Below are positions 23,784 through 32,087 of a stretch of 64,000 nucleotides of DNA, piece by piece (position 1 is the stretch's first letter; every line of letters starts with the position of its first letter). The position numbers were made by a program, and so were the translations under genes. The stretch covers positions 26,933 to 90,932 of the forward strand of contig JASFYT010000025.1 in assembly GCA_045047085.1 (NCBI GenBank), in the 5' to 3' direction. This DNA is from GCA-2401155 sp045047085 (lineage in GTDB: Bacteria; Pseudomonadota; Alphaproteobacteria; Rhizobiales; Rhizobiaceae). The notes beneath the pieces are model-generated. The model saw only the letters and a program-made list of their open reading frames with translations, was not told where the DNA came from and did no database searches.

Positions 23784-25691
23784 ATGGATATCGGACTTAC
23801 TACTCTTGACGAAAAAGATGTCGAAAAACATATTTCGATGGCGCAGAGCCTTGTTACAAAAATGATTGTGATGGAAGCGGCAAGCGGCAAGAGCAAAACC
23901 GAGATTGCCGGCACACGCCGTAGATTTATCTCCACGGTTTCAACTGCCGGTTCGCGCACTTCGCGCGAGGTGGAACTGGCGAAAACGCTGTTGGCGCTAA
24001 CCCCGGGGGATACAATGTTATCGCCTGCACAGCACAATATTTTGTTCAAGACGCGACGCGCCTTGGCTGTAGCGCTGGCTGTATCGGATTTGTTTGCAAA
24101 GAACACAGGTCTTGATGCGCTTCGAAGCCGCAATGCATCTTCTTCGTTGCAAGGGGCGGATGCTGATCGTTATCGTGTTTTGCTTGAAGCCAGCGCCTAT
24201 GTTTCTGCTTTCACGGCTGCTGCTTATTTGCATCAATCGGTGGAAGGGGCGGGGGAAGCTGCGAATGATATTGAGGCGCCGGAATATAATTTCAATACGC
24301 CTCAGGATGCCTTGAAAACGTTTGTTGCCGGTTTGGAAGTGGCGATTACCACTTCGAGTGGTGATGCTGCCTTGCAAACTCATGTGCGGGCATTTGTTGA
24401 TGAGGCGCTGGAAGATTTGCTGACGCGCAAATCACGTTTCAGCGGCTTGGGTACGTTTGAAGATATTCATTTGCGGCTTGAAAGTGATGGGTTTGAAATT
24501 AACGGTTTTGATGTGGCTCCGGGTGCAAAATCAAAACCGCTGGTAATGAGTTTTAAAAAACCCAATGAGATTATCGGCAACCACATCGCCAAATACCAGT
24601 CGATGAAACTAGCTAAAATGCTGATGGCTTATGATTTTGACCGACAGCTTAATCCATTTGTTGAACTGGGCGGGTTCCTGTTCACGTTCATTGGCGATGG
24701 TGCGCCGGGTACTGGTAAAACCATTCTTATTCAAATGATTGCCGGGTTGGTCAATGATTATTGCCAGATGGCGGGTTATGGCTTCACATACGAAAATTTC
24801 GGGGTGGATCAGATCTCTTCCTATCAGGGGAAGTCCGGTCAGAACTGCAAGCAATTCATCTCTAATGTTTTAAACACCCGTACGATTGGTTTTGGCACTG
24901 TTGATGATATTGATCAGGTCGCCGCCAAACGTTCTGATGACCGTGCTTCGGCAGGGCAACAAGAGGTAACTGGCGTTCTGATGGAAAGTTTTGCGGGTGC
25001 TTCTACGGTCATTCGTGGCAATTGTTCCTTTGGCATGTTCTCTAACTATCCGGAAAATGTGGATGATGCGCTGCGTCAACGGGCAGGGGCTCGTTGGCTG
25101 GTGGATGGTCCGCAAAGCCAAGATGATTATGTTGATATTTTTGTGCTGCTTGCTGGTAAAAACCATTCAATCCCCTTGGGTGATCATGATTTATTTGATG
25201 CGCAGCAAATCGAAAAGGCTGTAGCCACTGTTTATGAACAGCATAGTAAGCCGCAGGAAGAGGGTTTGTTGAAGGTGTTTGAACGCTTCACCAAAGACAG
25301 TAAACTCAAGACCATGAATGATGTGGGCACCTATCTACACATGATTAAAACCGCCGAACCGCGTTTTACCGGTCGTGCGATCAAGAACGTCACCGACGCC
25401 ATTAAGATGCGGGCGATGGATGTGGATTTGCCGGATGAATGGTTTGAAAAACCAGAAGATTTTGTTCACAAGCCTTATGATGAAAAAAGGGCGATGATTG
25501 AAGAATTGCGAGGGCCGTTCACCATCGACATGGTGATGCAGGAAATCAATCGCTATGCGGATTCTGAATTTCGCTATACGGACAAATCAGACAATGCTGC
25601 GGTGGATGAAATTATCCGCCGTGAGCGTCAACGCGAAAAAGCGGTCGAAGAAATCGCAGCAATGAAACAAGACGGACGTTGGGGTAGTTAA
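23784..25691 (+). CDS. AAA-family ATPase with a long N-terminal domain (operon gene 3)
   Basis: A 635-residue ATPase. Residues 1-270 form a helical N-terminal domain that I do not recognise. The AAA module follows: Walker A GDGAPGTGKT (304-313), a Walker B-like FGTVDDID with D374-D375 where the usual Glu would be, a sensor-1 Asn in MFSNYPENVDDALRQRAGARW (N421), and candidate arginine fingers R433 and R437. The order matches classical hexameric AAA proteins that remodel or disassemble other proteins. The C-terminal 200 residues are helical and charged. Gene 4 starts 6 bp downstream. The coiled-coil protein of gene 1 is a plausible substrate or adaptor. Confidence 0.88.
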   Translation: MDIGLTTLDEKDVEKHISMAQSLVTKMIVMEAASGKSKTEIAGTRRRFISTVSTAGSRTSREVELAKTLLALTPGDTMLSPAQHNILFKTRRALAVALAVSDLFAKNTGLDALRSRNASSSLQGADADRYRVLLEASAYVSAFTAAAYLHQSVEGAGEAANDIEAPEYNFNTPQDALKTFVAGLEVAITTSSGDAALQTHVRAFVDEALEDLLTRKSRFSGLGTFEDIHLRLESDGFEINGFDVAPGAKSKPLVMSFKKPNEIIGNHIAKYQSMKLAKMLMAYDFDRQLNPFVELGGFLFTFIGDGAPGTGKTILIQMIAGLVNDYCQMAGYGFTYENFGVDQISSYQGKSGQNCKQFISNVLNTRTIGFGTVDDIDQVAAKRSDDRASAGQQEVTGVLMESFAGASTVIRGNCSFGMFSNYPENVDDALRQRAGARWLVDGPQSQDDYVDIFVLLAGKNHSIPLGDHDLFDAQQIEKAVATVYEQHSKPQEEGLLKVFERFTKDSKLKTMNDVGTYLHMIKTAEPRFTGRAIKNVTDAIKMRAMDVDLPDEWFEKPEDFVHKPYDEKRAMIEELRGPFTIDMVMQEINRYADSEFRYTDKSDNAAVDEIIRRERQREKAVEEIAAMKQDGRWGS

Positions 25692-25697
25692 GCTTTT

Positions 25698-26975
25698 ATG
25701 GAGCGATTGGTTGAACATAAACTGATTTTTGGCAGGCTGATGGAAGTGTCAGAAAAGCACCTGCTTGAGCGTTATAACAAGGCGTTGGTGGCGTTCGGCT
25801 TACCTAAGACCAAGTTGAAAAAGTTCCAGATCGATATGACGGGGTTCTCGCCGGAGGTGGCTGAGGAAATGAAAGACCCGCAATATCTGGACCCCTTGGG
25901 CATAAACCGGCGATTCATTATCCTCTCGCCGGAACAGGCGTCGTTGCCGGTAGTGCATACATCTTTTTCTAATACGCAAGGATTGATGTATAAATTTTAC
26001 GAGCAAAACGCCCGCGCTCTATATGCGTTGACGATTAAGGATGTGGTCTTTGGTGAGATCGAAGATAGTGTCTATGAGGCAAAAACAATCGATGATTTGC
26101 TGTCCATCGAACAGGTGCAGTTCAAGGTGCGCACTGCGGAATCGCTGCTCAGTAAAACCGCTGAACTCAAGCTGATGATTGATCGGTTGCTGAAGGAGCC
26201 CGATGCATGGCGCGACGATGAGATGCTCAACAAGATGGTGGATTATGCCAATACCACGGGCGATATCCGCACCAACAGATTGACTCCGCAGGAAGTTGTA
26301 TTTCGCCACAACACATTTTGGGCAGCGCATTTTGGTGGGGTTTATGTATTCAATGATGACAATCAAACCACGGTTATCAGCGATGTTAAGGCCAAAGGGT
26401 TTCGCAAGTCGCGGCCATGGCAAGTGAGTTACCTGGATATTAATAACACCAAGCAGGTTTACCGGTTTCTTGCCGAGACAGGGCGGATCGACCCTCCGCG
26501 TGGAGCCTGGATTGAAGGCTCCGGTTTGCTCGACCGGCGCTTTGAAATGGTGGTTGCCTGGCTTGCAATGCAATTCAATGACAGATTGAAAATTGAGGAA
26601 TTGAGTATGCAGTGGGCAAGAAACTGGGTGCGTGAAAATAGTGAGATTTCGGATTATGAAGGGATTATCCCCTTGTTGGAGCGGGTGAAATCAGAAGTTT
26701 CAAACTGGTCTAATATTGATATGGATGATATCGATCATGATCATAAATTTCTGATATCGCGGGCCAACCCCGAGCATGAAGATCATTATCTGGTAAACCG
26801 TCTGATTTCTGAATTTTTGCCGTTTGACTATCTGACCCTGTTTGTGTTCAACAAACCAAAATTTTATGAGCGCTATAAACAATGGTCTAATAATTATGCA
26901 GATTTTGTGGTCAACCAGATTCGTGACACCTATTTTACTGATAAGAAGACCCTGCGAAAAACACTGTATCGCTAG
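25698..26975 (+). CDS. Protein of unknown function (operon gene 4)
   Basis: A 425-residue soluble protein without a recognised domain. It opens with helices (ERLVEHKLIFGRLMEVSEKH) and has motifs such as RRFIILSPEQASLPVVHTSF, WAAHFGGVYVFNDDNQTTV and SNIDMDDIDHDHKFLISR, the last an acidic stretch that could bind metal or partners. It ends in a basic tail. The six-base gap after the AAA gene implies coupled translation, so a stable complex with the ATPase is the simplest guess. No signal peptide or membrane helix is seen. Confidence 0.8.
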   Translation: MERLVEHKLIFGRLMEVSEKHLLERYNKALVAFGLPKTKLKKFQIDMTGFSPEVAEEMKDPQYLDPLGINRRFIILSPEQASLPVVHTSFSNTQGLMYKFYEQNARALYALTIKDVVFGEIEDSVYEAKTIDDLLSIEQVQFKVRTAESLLSKTAELKLMIDRLLKEPDAWRDDEMLNKMVDYANTTGDIRTNRLTPQEVVFRHNTFWAAHFGGVYVFNDDNQTTVISDVKAKGFRKSRPWQVSYLDINNTKQVYRFLAETGRIDPPRGAWIEGSGLLDRRFEMVVAWLAMQFNDRLKIEELSMQWARNWVRENSEISDYEGIIPLLERVKSEVSNWSNIDMDDIDHDHKFLISRANPEHEDHYLVNRLISEFLPFDYLTLFVFNKPKFYERYKQWSNNYADFVVNQIRDTYFTDKKTLRKTLYR

Positions 26976-26989
26976 AGAAAGAAAATTTG

Positions 26990-28117
26990 ATGCTTGATCC
27001 GATTGTTAGTTTCATCACCAAGATGTTCACCTTGATTGGCCGAGGTTTTAGGCAGGTCATCGCTTGGCTGTTGCTCCCATTCATTTGGCTAAGCAATTTG
27101 TATAAACGTACCCATGGCATTATGAAGGTGCTGCTGGCGGTACTGCTGCTTTGTATCATCATTCCCTATTGCTGGTTTTTCTGGAATGTTGCGTGGATCC
27201 GGAATTATGACGTCAATTATACGGATAAGATTCGCTTTGAAGAATTCACTGTTTCGGCTGGCGGGACGGTCACCATTGATGGAAATTCTTCCGCTAAAAA
27301 AACTTGCGGTCGTTCCGCTGTGGTGGATGTGACGACAGAATTGATAGATTTCAACGTTAATCAGAATGCTTGGATTTCATCGTCGCTGCTTTATAAGTTA
27401 GGGCTTTTTGGCGTATTTAGCTGGGATGCTACCCCTTGGTTCGACAATAAAGCATCGTTCCAGCGGGGTGTGCATCGGGCAATTACCAGTACAGCAATTG
27501 AACTTCAAGAATCCCTTGGACGGGTGCGCGGTACCTCTGAACGAGATCGAAATTTGAATACGGCGCTGAGTAATATCCAGATTTCTGAATATAACTGGTA
27601 CATGGGCCTAAATCCTCCGGGTGTGAAACAGACTTCATGGGCCTCTTACCGGCAGTCGATGAAAGAGTTTAAAAAATATAATGAGCGACTGGAAACGTGT
27701 GGAGCATTCTTTGATGCGAGAGCAGACAATCTGAGCGGTTTGCTTGATAGAATTGCCAAGGATATTGGTTCTACTACTGCTGTTATTAAAGACCGTGCAG
27801 AGCAGTATAATAGTGGATGGTTTGATACACGTGCCGATAATGTGTTTATGGGAGCGCTGGGGCAATTATACGGCTATGCGGGTGTATTGCGGGCAGCGCG
27901 TGTCGATTTTCGGGATATTATTGAAAACCGGGCCCTCGGTAGCTTATGGGATAACATGCTCAGTCAGATCGATAGTGCATTGTTGCTCGATCCGCTGATT
28001 ATTTCCAATGGTAATGAGGATGGCTTTATTATGCCTACTCACCTCACTACCATGGGGTTTTATATTTTGCGGGTACGTACAAACCTGACCGAAATGCGGG
28101 ATGTATTAAAGCATTAG
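26990..28117 (+). CDS. DUF2333-family membrane protein (operon gene 5)
   Basis: A 375-residue protein resembling the DUF2333 family (PF10095). A short cytoplasmic start with a first hydrophobic stretch (QVIAWLLLPFIWLSNLY) precedes a strong membrane anchor near residues 43-65 (VLLAVLLLCIIIPYCWFFWN). The remaining 300 residues should lie in the periplasm. They are helical, with FFDARADNLSGLLDRIAKDIG and WFDTRADNVFMGALGQLYGY reading like two diverged repeats. The ATG at 26990 is preferred over the adjacent TTG at 26987. It is the only membrane-anchored member of the operon and could tether the ATPase complex to the inner membrane. Confidence 0.82.
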   Translation: MLDPIVSFITKMFTLIGRGFRQVIAWLLLPFIWLSNLYKRTHGIMKVLLAVLLLCIIIPYCWFFWNVAWIRNYDVNYTDKIRFEEFTVSAGGTVTIDGNSSAKKTCGRSAVVDVTTELIDFNVNQNAWISSSLLYKLGLFGVFSWDATPWFDNKASFQRGVHRAITSTAIELQESLGRVRGTSERDRNLNTALSNIQISEYNWYMGLNPPGVKQTSWASYRQSMKEFKKYNERLETCGAFFDARADNLSGLLDRIAKDIGSTTAVIKDRAEQYNSGWFDTRADNVFMGALGQLYGYAGVLRAARVDFRDIIENRALGSLWDNMLSQIDSALLLDPLIISNGNEDGFIMPTHLTTMGFYILRVRTNLTEMRDVLKH

Positions 28118-28136
28118 GTCGATGGCCTAACTTTTC
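28114..28136 (+). terminator. Probable terminator closing the five-gene operon
   Basis: TTAGGTC (28114-28120) and GGCCTAA (28124-28130) form a 7-bp stem with a GAT loop and one G-U pair, followed by CTTTTCT. It overlaps the stop codons of both converging genes. Confidence 0.55.
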
Positions 28137-28603
28137 TGCGTGAGCACCGGAATTTCGCGTGAATTCTTCACCTCTTCCATAACGGTATAGGTGTGGGTTT
28201 CACGTACGCCGGGGAGGGAGAGAATGGTGTCACTTAGGAAGCTGCGATAGGTTTCCATATCGGGCAACCGTGCCTTTATCAGATAGTCGAAGCCTCCAGC
28301 CACCATGTGGCACTCCATCAAATCTTCTGTCTCCATTGCGGCCTTTGCAAAGGCTTCGAAGACGTCAGGTGCGGTTCGATCCAATTTAACCTCGATGAAT
28401 ACGATTAGATTACGGTTGAGCATTTTGGGCGACAGCACCGCTGAATAGCCCAGGATATATCCGTCGCGGGTGAGGCGGCGAACACGCTCAATGGTGGCTG
28501 TTGCCGATAGATGCACCCGCTCGGATAGTTCGGTATTCGTCAACCGACCTTCGCGCTGAAGTTCGTAGAGGATTCGTCGGTCAATTTTATCAATATTCTT
28601 CAT
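28127..28603 (-). CDS. putR: Lrp/AsnC-family regulator, probable PutR
   Basis: A 158-residue Lrp/AsnC regulator: an N-terminal helix-turn-helix (IDRRILYELQREGRLTNTELSERV) and a C-terminal RAM ligand-binding domain from about residue 65, with MVAGGFDYLIKARLPDMETY typical of the amino-acid pocket. It is divergent from putA across a 127-bp AT-rich gap. In many alphaproteobacteria this gene is PutR, which activates putA when proline is present. The symbol rests on family and position. Confidence 0.88.
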   Translation of the reverse strand: MKNIDKIDRRILYELQREGRLTNTELSERVHLSATATIERVRRLTRDGYILGYSAVLSPKMLNRNLIVFIEVKLDRTAPDVFEAFAKAAMETEDLMECHMVAGGFDYLIKARLPDMETYRSFLSDTILSLPGVRETHTYTVMEEVKNSREIPVLTQKS

Positions 28604-28730
28604 AATTCACCTAAATTATTGTATTTCATGCTAATGCTAACTGCTTTTCAGTGAAAACATAGTGAAAAATGCAACCATCCTAATGATATGATGGGGAATG
28701 TGTTTCAGGTAGGAAAATAGGTTTGTCACA

Positions 28731-31700
28731 ATGACTAAAAGCATTCTGGAAGTTCCAACACCATTCTCAGCAGAATATGCACCAGAGGATGGTGCCATTC
28801 TATATCCGGCGATGCAGGCAATTCAGCTTGATGAAGTAGGGAACCGGAATGTTATTCGACGCGCGCGCGAATACATCCAATCCATTCGCGATAATGCAAG
28901 TGAAATGGGCGGGGTAGAGGATTTTCTGCGTGTCTACGGGCTATCCACCAGCGAGGGGCTGGCGCTGATGATTTTGGCGGAGGCTTTGTTGCGGGTTCCC
29001 GATGCTGCAACGCAGGATAAGTTGATTGAGGATAAGCTGAAAGAGGGTAATTGGGTTGAGCAGCATATTGAAGGCGAAGGGCTGTTTGTTACTGCCTCAG
29101 CGTGGGCGCTGGCGCTGACTGCCCGTGTTATTAAACCGGGAGAGACGCCAGAGGGTGCCGTATCTGCATTGGTTAAGCGGGTTGGTATGCCGACGGTGCG
29201 CACGGCAACCAAGCAAGCCATGCGATTTTTAGGACATCATTTTGTGTTGGGTGAGACCATTTCGGACGCTCTTTCGCGGGCGCGTACCAATGAGAAAAAA
29301 GGCTATCGCCATTCTTATGACATGCTGGGCGAAGGTGCGCGCACGACCAAGGATGCCAACACCTATTGGCAATCCTATGCGGATGCTATCGATAAAATAG
29401 GTAAGACTGCTGGCAATAATTCGCTGCCTGTGCGCCCGGGAATTTCTGTAAAACTATCGGCGCTTCATCCTTCCTATCAACCGATGCATCAAGAGCAGAT
29501 TATGCGGGAGCTGGTGCCTGACGTGCTGGAACTGGCGCAAAAGGCTAAGTCTTATGATTTGAATTTCACTATTGATGCAGAAGAGGCTGACCGGCTGGAA
29601 CTGTCGCTCGATGTGATTTCGGCCGTGTTTTCTGATGACAGTCTTCGTGACTGGGATGGGTTCGGCCTCGCAATACAAGCTTATCAAAAACGCGCGGGCG
29701 AAGTCATCGACTATATTGAATGCCTTTGTGAACAATACGGTAGTCGTATGATGGTGCGGCTGGTGAAGGGGGCGTATTGGGATACTGAGATAAAACGTGC
29801 ACAGGAGCGGGGGCTGGATGGCTTTCCGGTTTTTACCCGCAAGCCTGCAACGGATGTCAATTTTCTGGCTTGCGCAAAGCAGATGCTTGGAAAGCGGGAG
29901 TGGATTTTTCCGCAATTTGCTACTCATAATGCTCTGACAGTGGCGAGTATATTGGAGTTGGCAGGGGATGATCGCTCCGGTTTTGAATTTCAGCGGCTGC
30001 ACGGCATGGGTGAAGAGCTTTACCGTCAGATCACGGAAAAAGAAGATGGTATCGCCTGCCGGATTTATGCGCCTGTTGGTGGTTATCGCGATTTGCTGGC
30101 CTATCTGGTGCGCAGGCTTTTGGAAAACGGAGCCAATTCGTCTTTCGTTGCGGTTGTGGGCGATGAAAATGTGCCGATAGATGAATTGTTAGAACAGCCT
30201 GAAAAGATATTGCGTGGCGGGGGAAATTTTGCCCATTCGGGAATTCGATTGCCTTCCAAACTTTATAAGGATCGAGCAAACTCCAAGGGGTTTGAGTTTG
30301 GTGACCGGGTTGCTCTGGGTAAGCTGATTGATGGGCTTAGAGAGTTTGAAAAAGTTGATGCCAAGCCGCTTGTTAGCGGGTTGGAATTTTCGAGTGCTGC
30401 CAAAGATGTAATTTCTCCTGCTGATATGGAATTGTTGGGCAGTGTTGTTGCAGCCGATGTCGGTCAGGTGGATGAGATCGTCAATGTTGCTAATGCGGGT
30501 TTTAAAAAATGGAAGAATGTTCCTGCGGAGGAACGTGCAGTTATTCTCGAAAAATTCAGCGATCGGCTGGAGCAAAACCGCGACCATTTCATAAACCTGC
30601 TGTCGCGTGAAGCGGGTAAGACGCTTGATGATGGTATTGCCGAAATTCGCGAGGCTGTGGATTTCTGCCGTTTTTACGCGAATGAAGCACGACGGCTTTA
30701 CGGTGCTGCTGTGGAAATGCCCGGACCGACGGGCGAAGAGAATATATGGTCCATGGGCGGGCGCGGGGCCTTTGTTTGCATTAGTCCGTGGAATTTTCCG
30801 TTAGCGATATTTCTTGGGCAGGTGACGGCTGCACTAGCGGCAGGAAATTCAGTGATTGCAAAACCAGCGGAGCAGACGCCGCTTGTGGCCTATGAAGCTG
30901 TGCGGTTGTTGCATGAGGTTGGCGTTCCTGAAGACGTGCTGCTTTTTGTTCCGGGCAGTGGCAAGGTTGGTGCAGCACTCACCAAACATGTGGCGATTGG
31001 CGGGGTGGCATTCACCGGCTCAACCCAAACCGCTTGGGCAATCAATAAATCTCTTGCTGGCCGCAAGGGGCCCATTGTGCCGTTGATTGCGGAAACGGGT
31101 GGCATAAACGCGATGATTGTCGATGCAACTGCCTTGCCTGAACAGGTGGCTGATGATGTGGTGATGTCGGCATTTCGTTCGGCGGGCCAACGTTGTTCAG
31201 CCCTTCGATTGCTGTTTTTGCAAGAAAGTGTTGCTGATAAAATGTTGGAGATGATTGAGGGTGCTACGCTTGAATTGACGCTTGGCCATCCGCTTTATCC
31301 GCAAACGGAAGTTGGGCCGATCATCGACAAAAAGCAACGAGACAAGTTGCAAACCCATGTGGATGCCATGAGCAAAAGTCAAAAGCTGCGCTTTGCAGGT
31401 TCCGTGCCTCAAGAATTCGCCGATTCCGGCACATATTTTCCACCACATATTATTGAACTTGATACAGCGGATGCTCTGGAAGATGAAGTTTTTGGGCCGG
31501 TGCTTCATGTGGTTAGGTGGAAGCAGGGCGAAATTGACGGGGCGATAGATGCAATTTCGAAAAGTGGTTTTGGCCTGACATTTGGCATACATTCGCGTAT
31601 TGAAACGACCATTGAGCAGGTTGTGGCGCAACTTGATGCGGGCAATATCTATGTGAACCGAAATACGATTGGTGCCATTGTTGGCACTCAACCCTTTGGC

Positions 31701-31838
31701 GGTAGTGGTCTTTCCGGCACCGGGCCCAAGGCCGGCGGACCAAACTATCTGGCATGCTTCGGGCAAGAGCAAGTAGTTTCCACCAACACGGCCGCAGCAG
31801 GTGGAAACGCATCGCTGATTGCAATGAGTGATGGTTGA
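28731..31838 (+). CDS. putA: Bifunctional proline dehydrogenase / glutamate-semialdehyde dehydrogenase PutA
   Basis: A 1035-residue enzyme that oxidises proline to glutamate. The FAD-dependent proline dehydrogenase barrel covers about residues 150-500 (VKLSALHPSYQ, MVRLVKGAYWDTEIK, RIYAPVGGYRDLLAYLVRRL). The NAD-dependent aldehyde dehydrogenase covers about 540-1015, with catalytic Glu788 in AETGGIN and Cys822 in AGQRCSALR. There is no N-terminal ribbon-helix-helix DNA-binding domain and no long C-terminal extension. This places it among the short PutA proteins, so regulation must come from elsewhere, probably the divergent Lrp-type gene. Confidence 0.96.
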   Translation: MTKSILEVPTPFSAEYAPEDGAILYPAMQAIQLDEVGNRNVIRRAREYIQSIRDNASEMGGVEDFLRVYGLSTSEGLALMILAEALLRVPDAATQDKLIEDKLKEGNWVEQHIEGEGLFVTASAWALALTARVIKPGETPEGAVSALVKRVGMPTVRTATKQAMRFLGHHFVLGETISDALSRARTNEKKGYRHSYDMLGEGARTTKDANTYWQSYADAIDKIGKTAGNNSLPVRPGISVKLSALHPSYQPMHQEQIMRELVPDVLELAQKAKSYDLNFTIDAEEADRLELSLDVISAVFSDDSLRDWDGFGLAIQAYQKRAGEVIDYIECLCEQYGSRMMVRLVKGAYWDTEIKRAQERGLDGFPVFTRKPATDVNFLACAKQMLGKREWIFPQFATHNALTVASILELAGDDRSGFEFQRLHGMGEELYRQITEKEDGIACRIYAPVGGYRDLLAYLVRRLLENGANSSFVAVVGDENVPIDELLEQPEKILRGGGNFAHSGIRLPSKLYKDRANSKGFEFGDRVALGKLIDGLREFEKVDAKPLVSGLEFSSAAKDVISPADMELLGSVVAADVGQVDEIVNVANAGFKKWKNVPAEERAVILEKFSDRLEQNRDHFINLLSREAGKTLDDGIAEIREAVDFCRFYANEARRLYGAAVEMPGPTGEENIWSMGGRGAFVCISPWNFPLAIFLGQVTAALAAGNSVIAKPAEQTPLVAYEAVRLLHEVGVPEDVLLFVPGSGKVGAALTKHVAIGGVAFTGSTQTAWAINKSLAGRKGPIVPLIAETGGINAMIVDATALPEQVADDVVMSAFRSAGQRCSALRLLFLQESVADKMLEMIEGATLELTLGHPLYPQTEVGPIIDKKQRDKLQTHVDAMSKSQKLRFAGSVPQEFADSGTYFPPHIIELDTADALEDEVFGPVLHVVRWKQGEIDGAIDAISKSGFGLTFGIHSRIETTIEQVVAQLDAGNIYVNRNTIGAIVGTQPFGGSGLSGTGPKAGGPNYLACFGQEQVVSTNTAAAGGNASLIAMSDG

Positions 31839-31902
31839 AGCTCAAAGACGGGGTTTGGCAGGGTGCGGAAAAACTGTTGAAGCCAATGTATAAATCATAA
31901 AA

Positions 31903-31923
31903 ACGAATTGAAATTCAATTCGT
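31903..31923. promoter_or_regulatory. Palindrome upstream of the formate-THF ligase gene
   Basis: ACGAATTGAA (31903-31912) and TTCAATTCGT (31914-31923) are exact reverse complements around a single A. The site lies about 165 bp before the fhs start, in the gap after putA. It has the size of a dimeric repressor operator and no following U-run. The cognate regulator is not identifiable. Confidence 0.5.
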
Positions 31924-32087
31924 ATGACTTACACAGTAGATCTCTGATCCAGAGCAAAGATGTCTGTCGCATATTGTCGATTTTACGTCCAGATCAGGAT
32001 TCTATGGGCAGTAACAGCCCGCTATAATCAGAAAATTATGGGAGAGAATGAGGTTACTCCTCATTCAATATGGGACAAGGAGCTGAG

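Noticed and set aside
31839..32087. Possible riboswitch before formate-THF ligase
   Set aside because: Only a short palindrome was found; no folate or other aptamer signature could be recognised.
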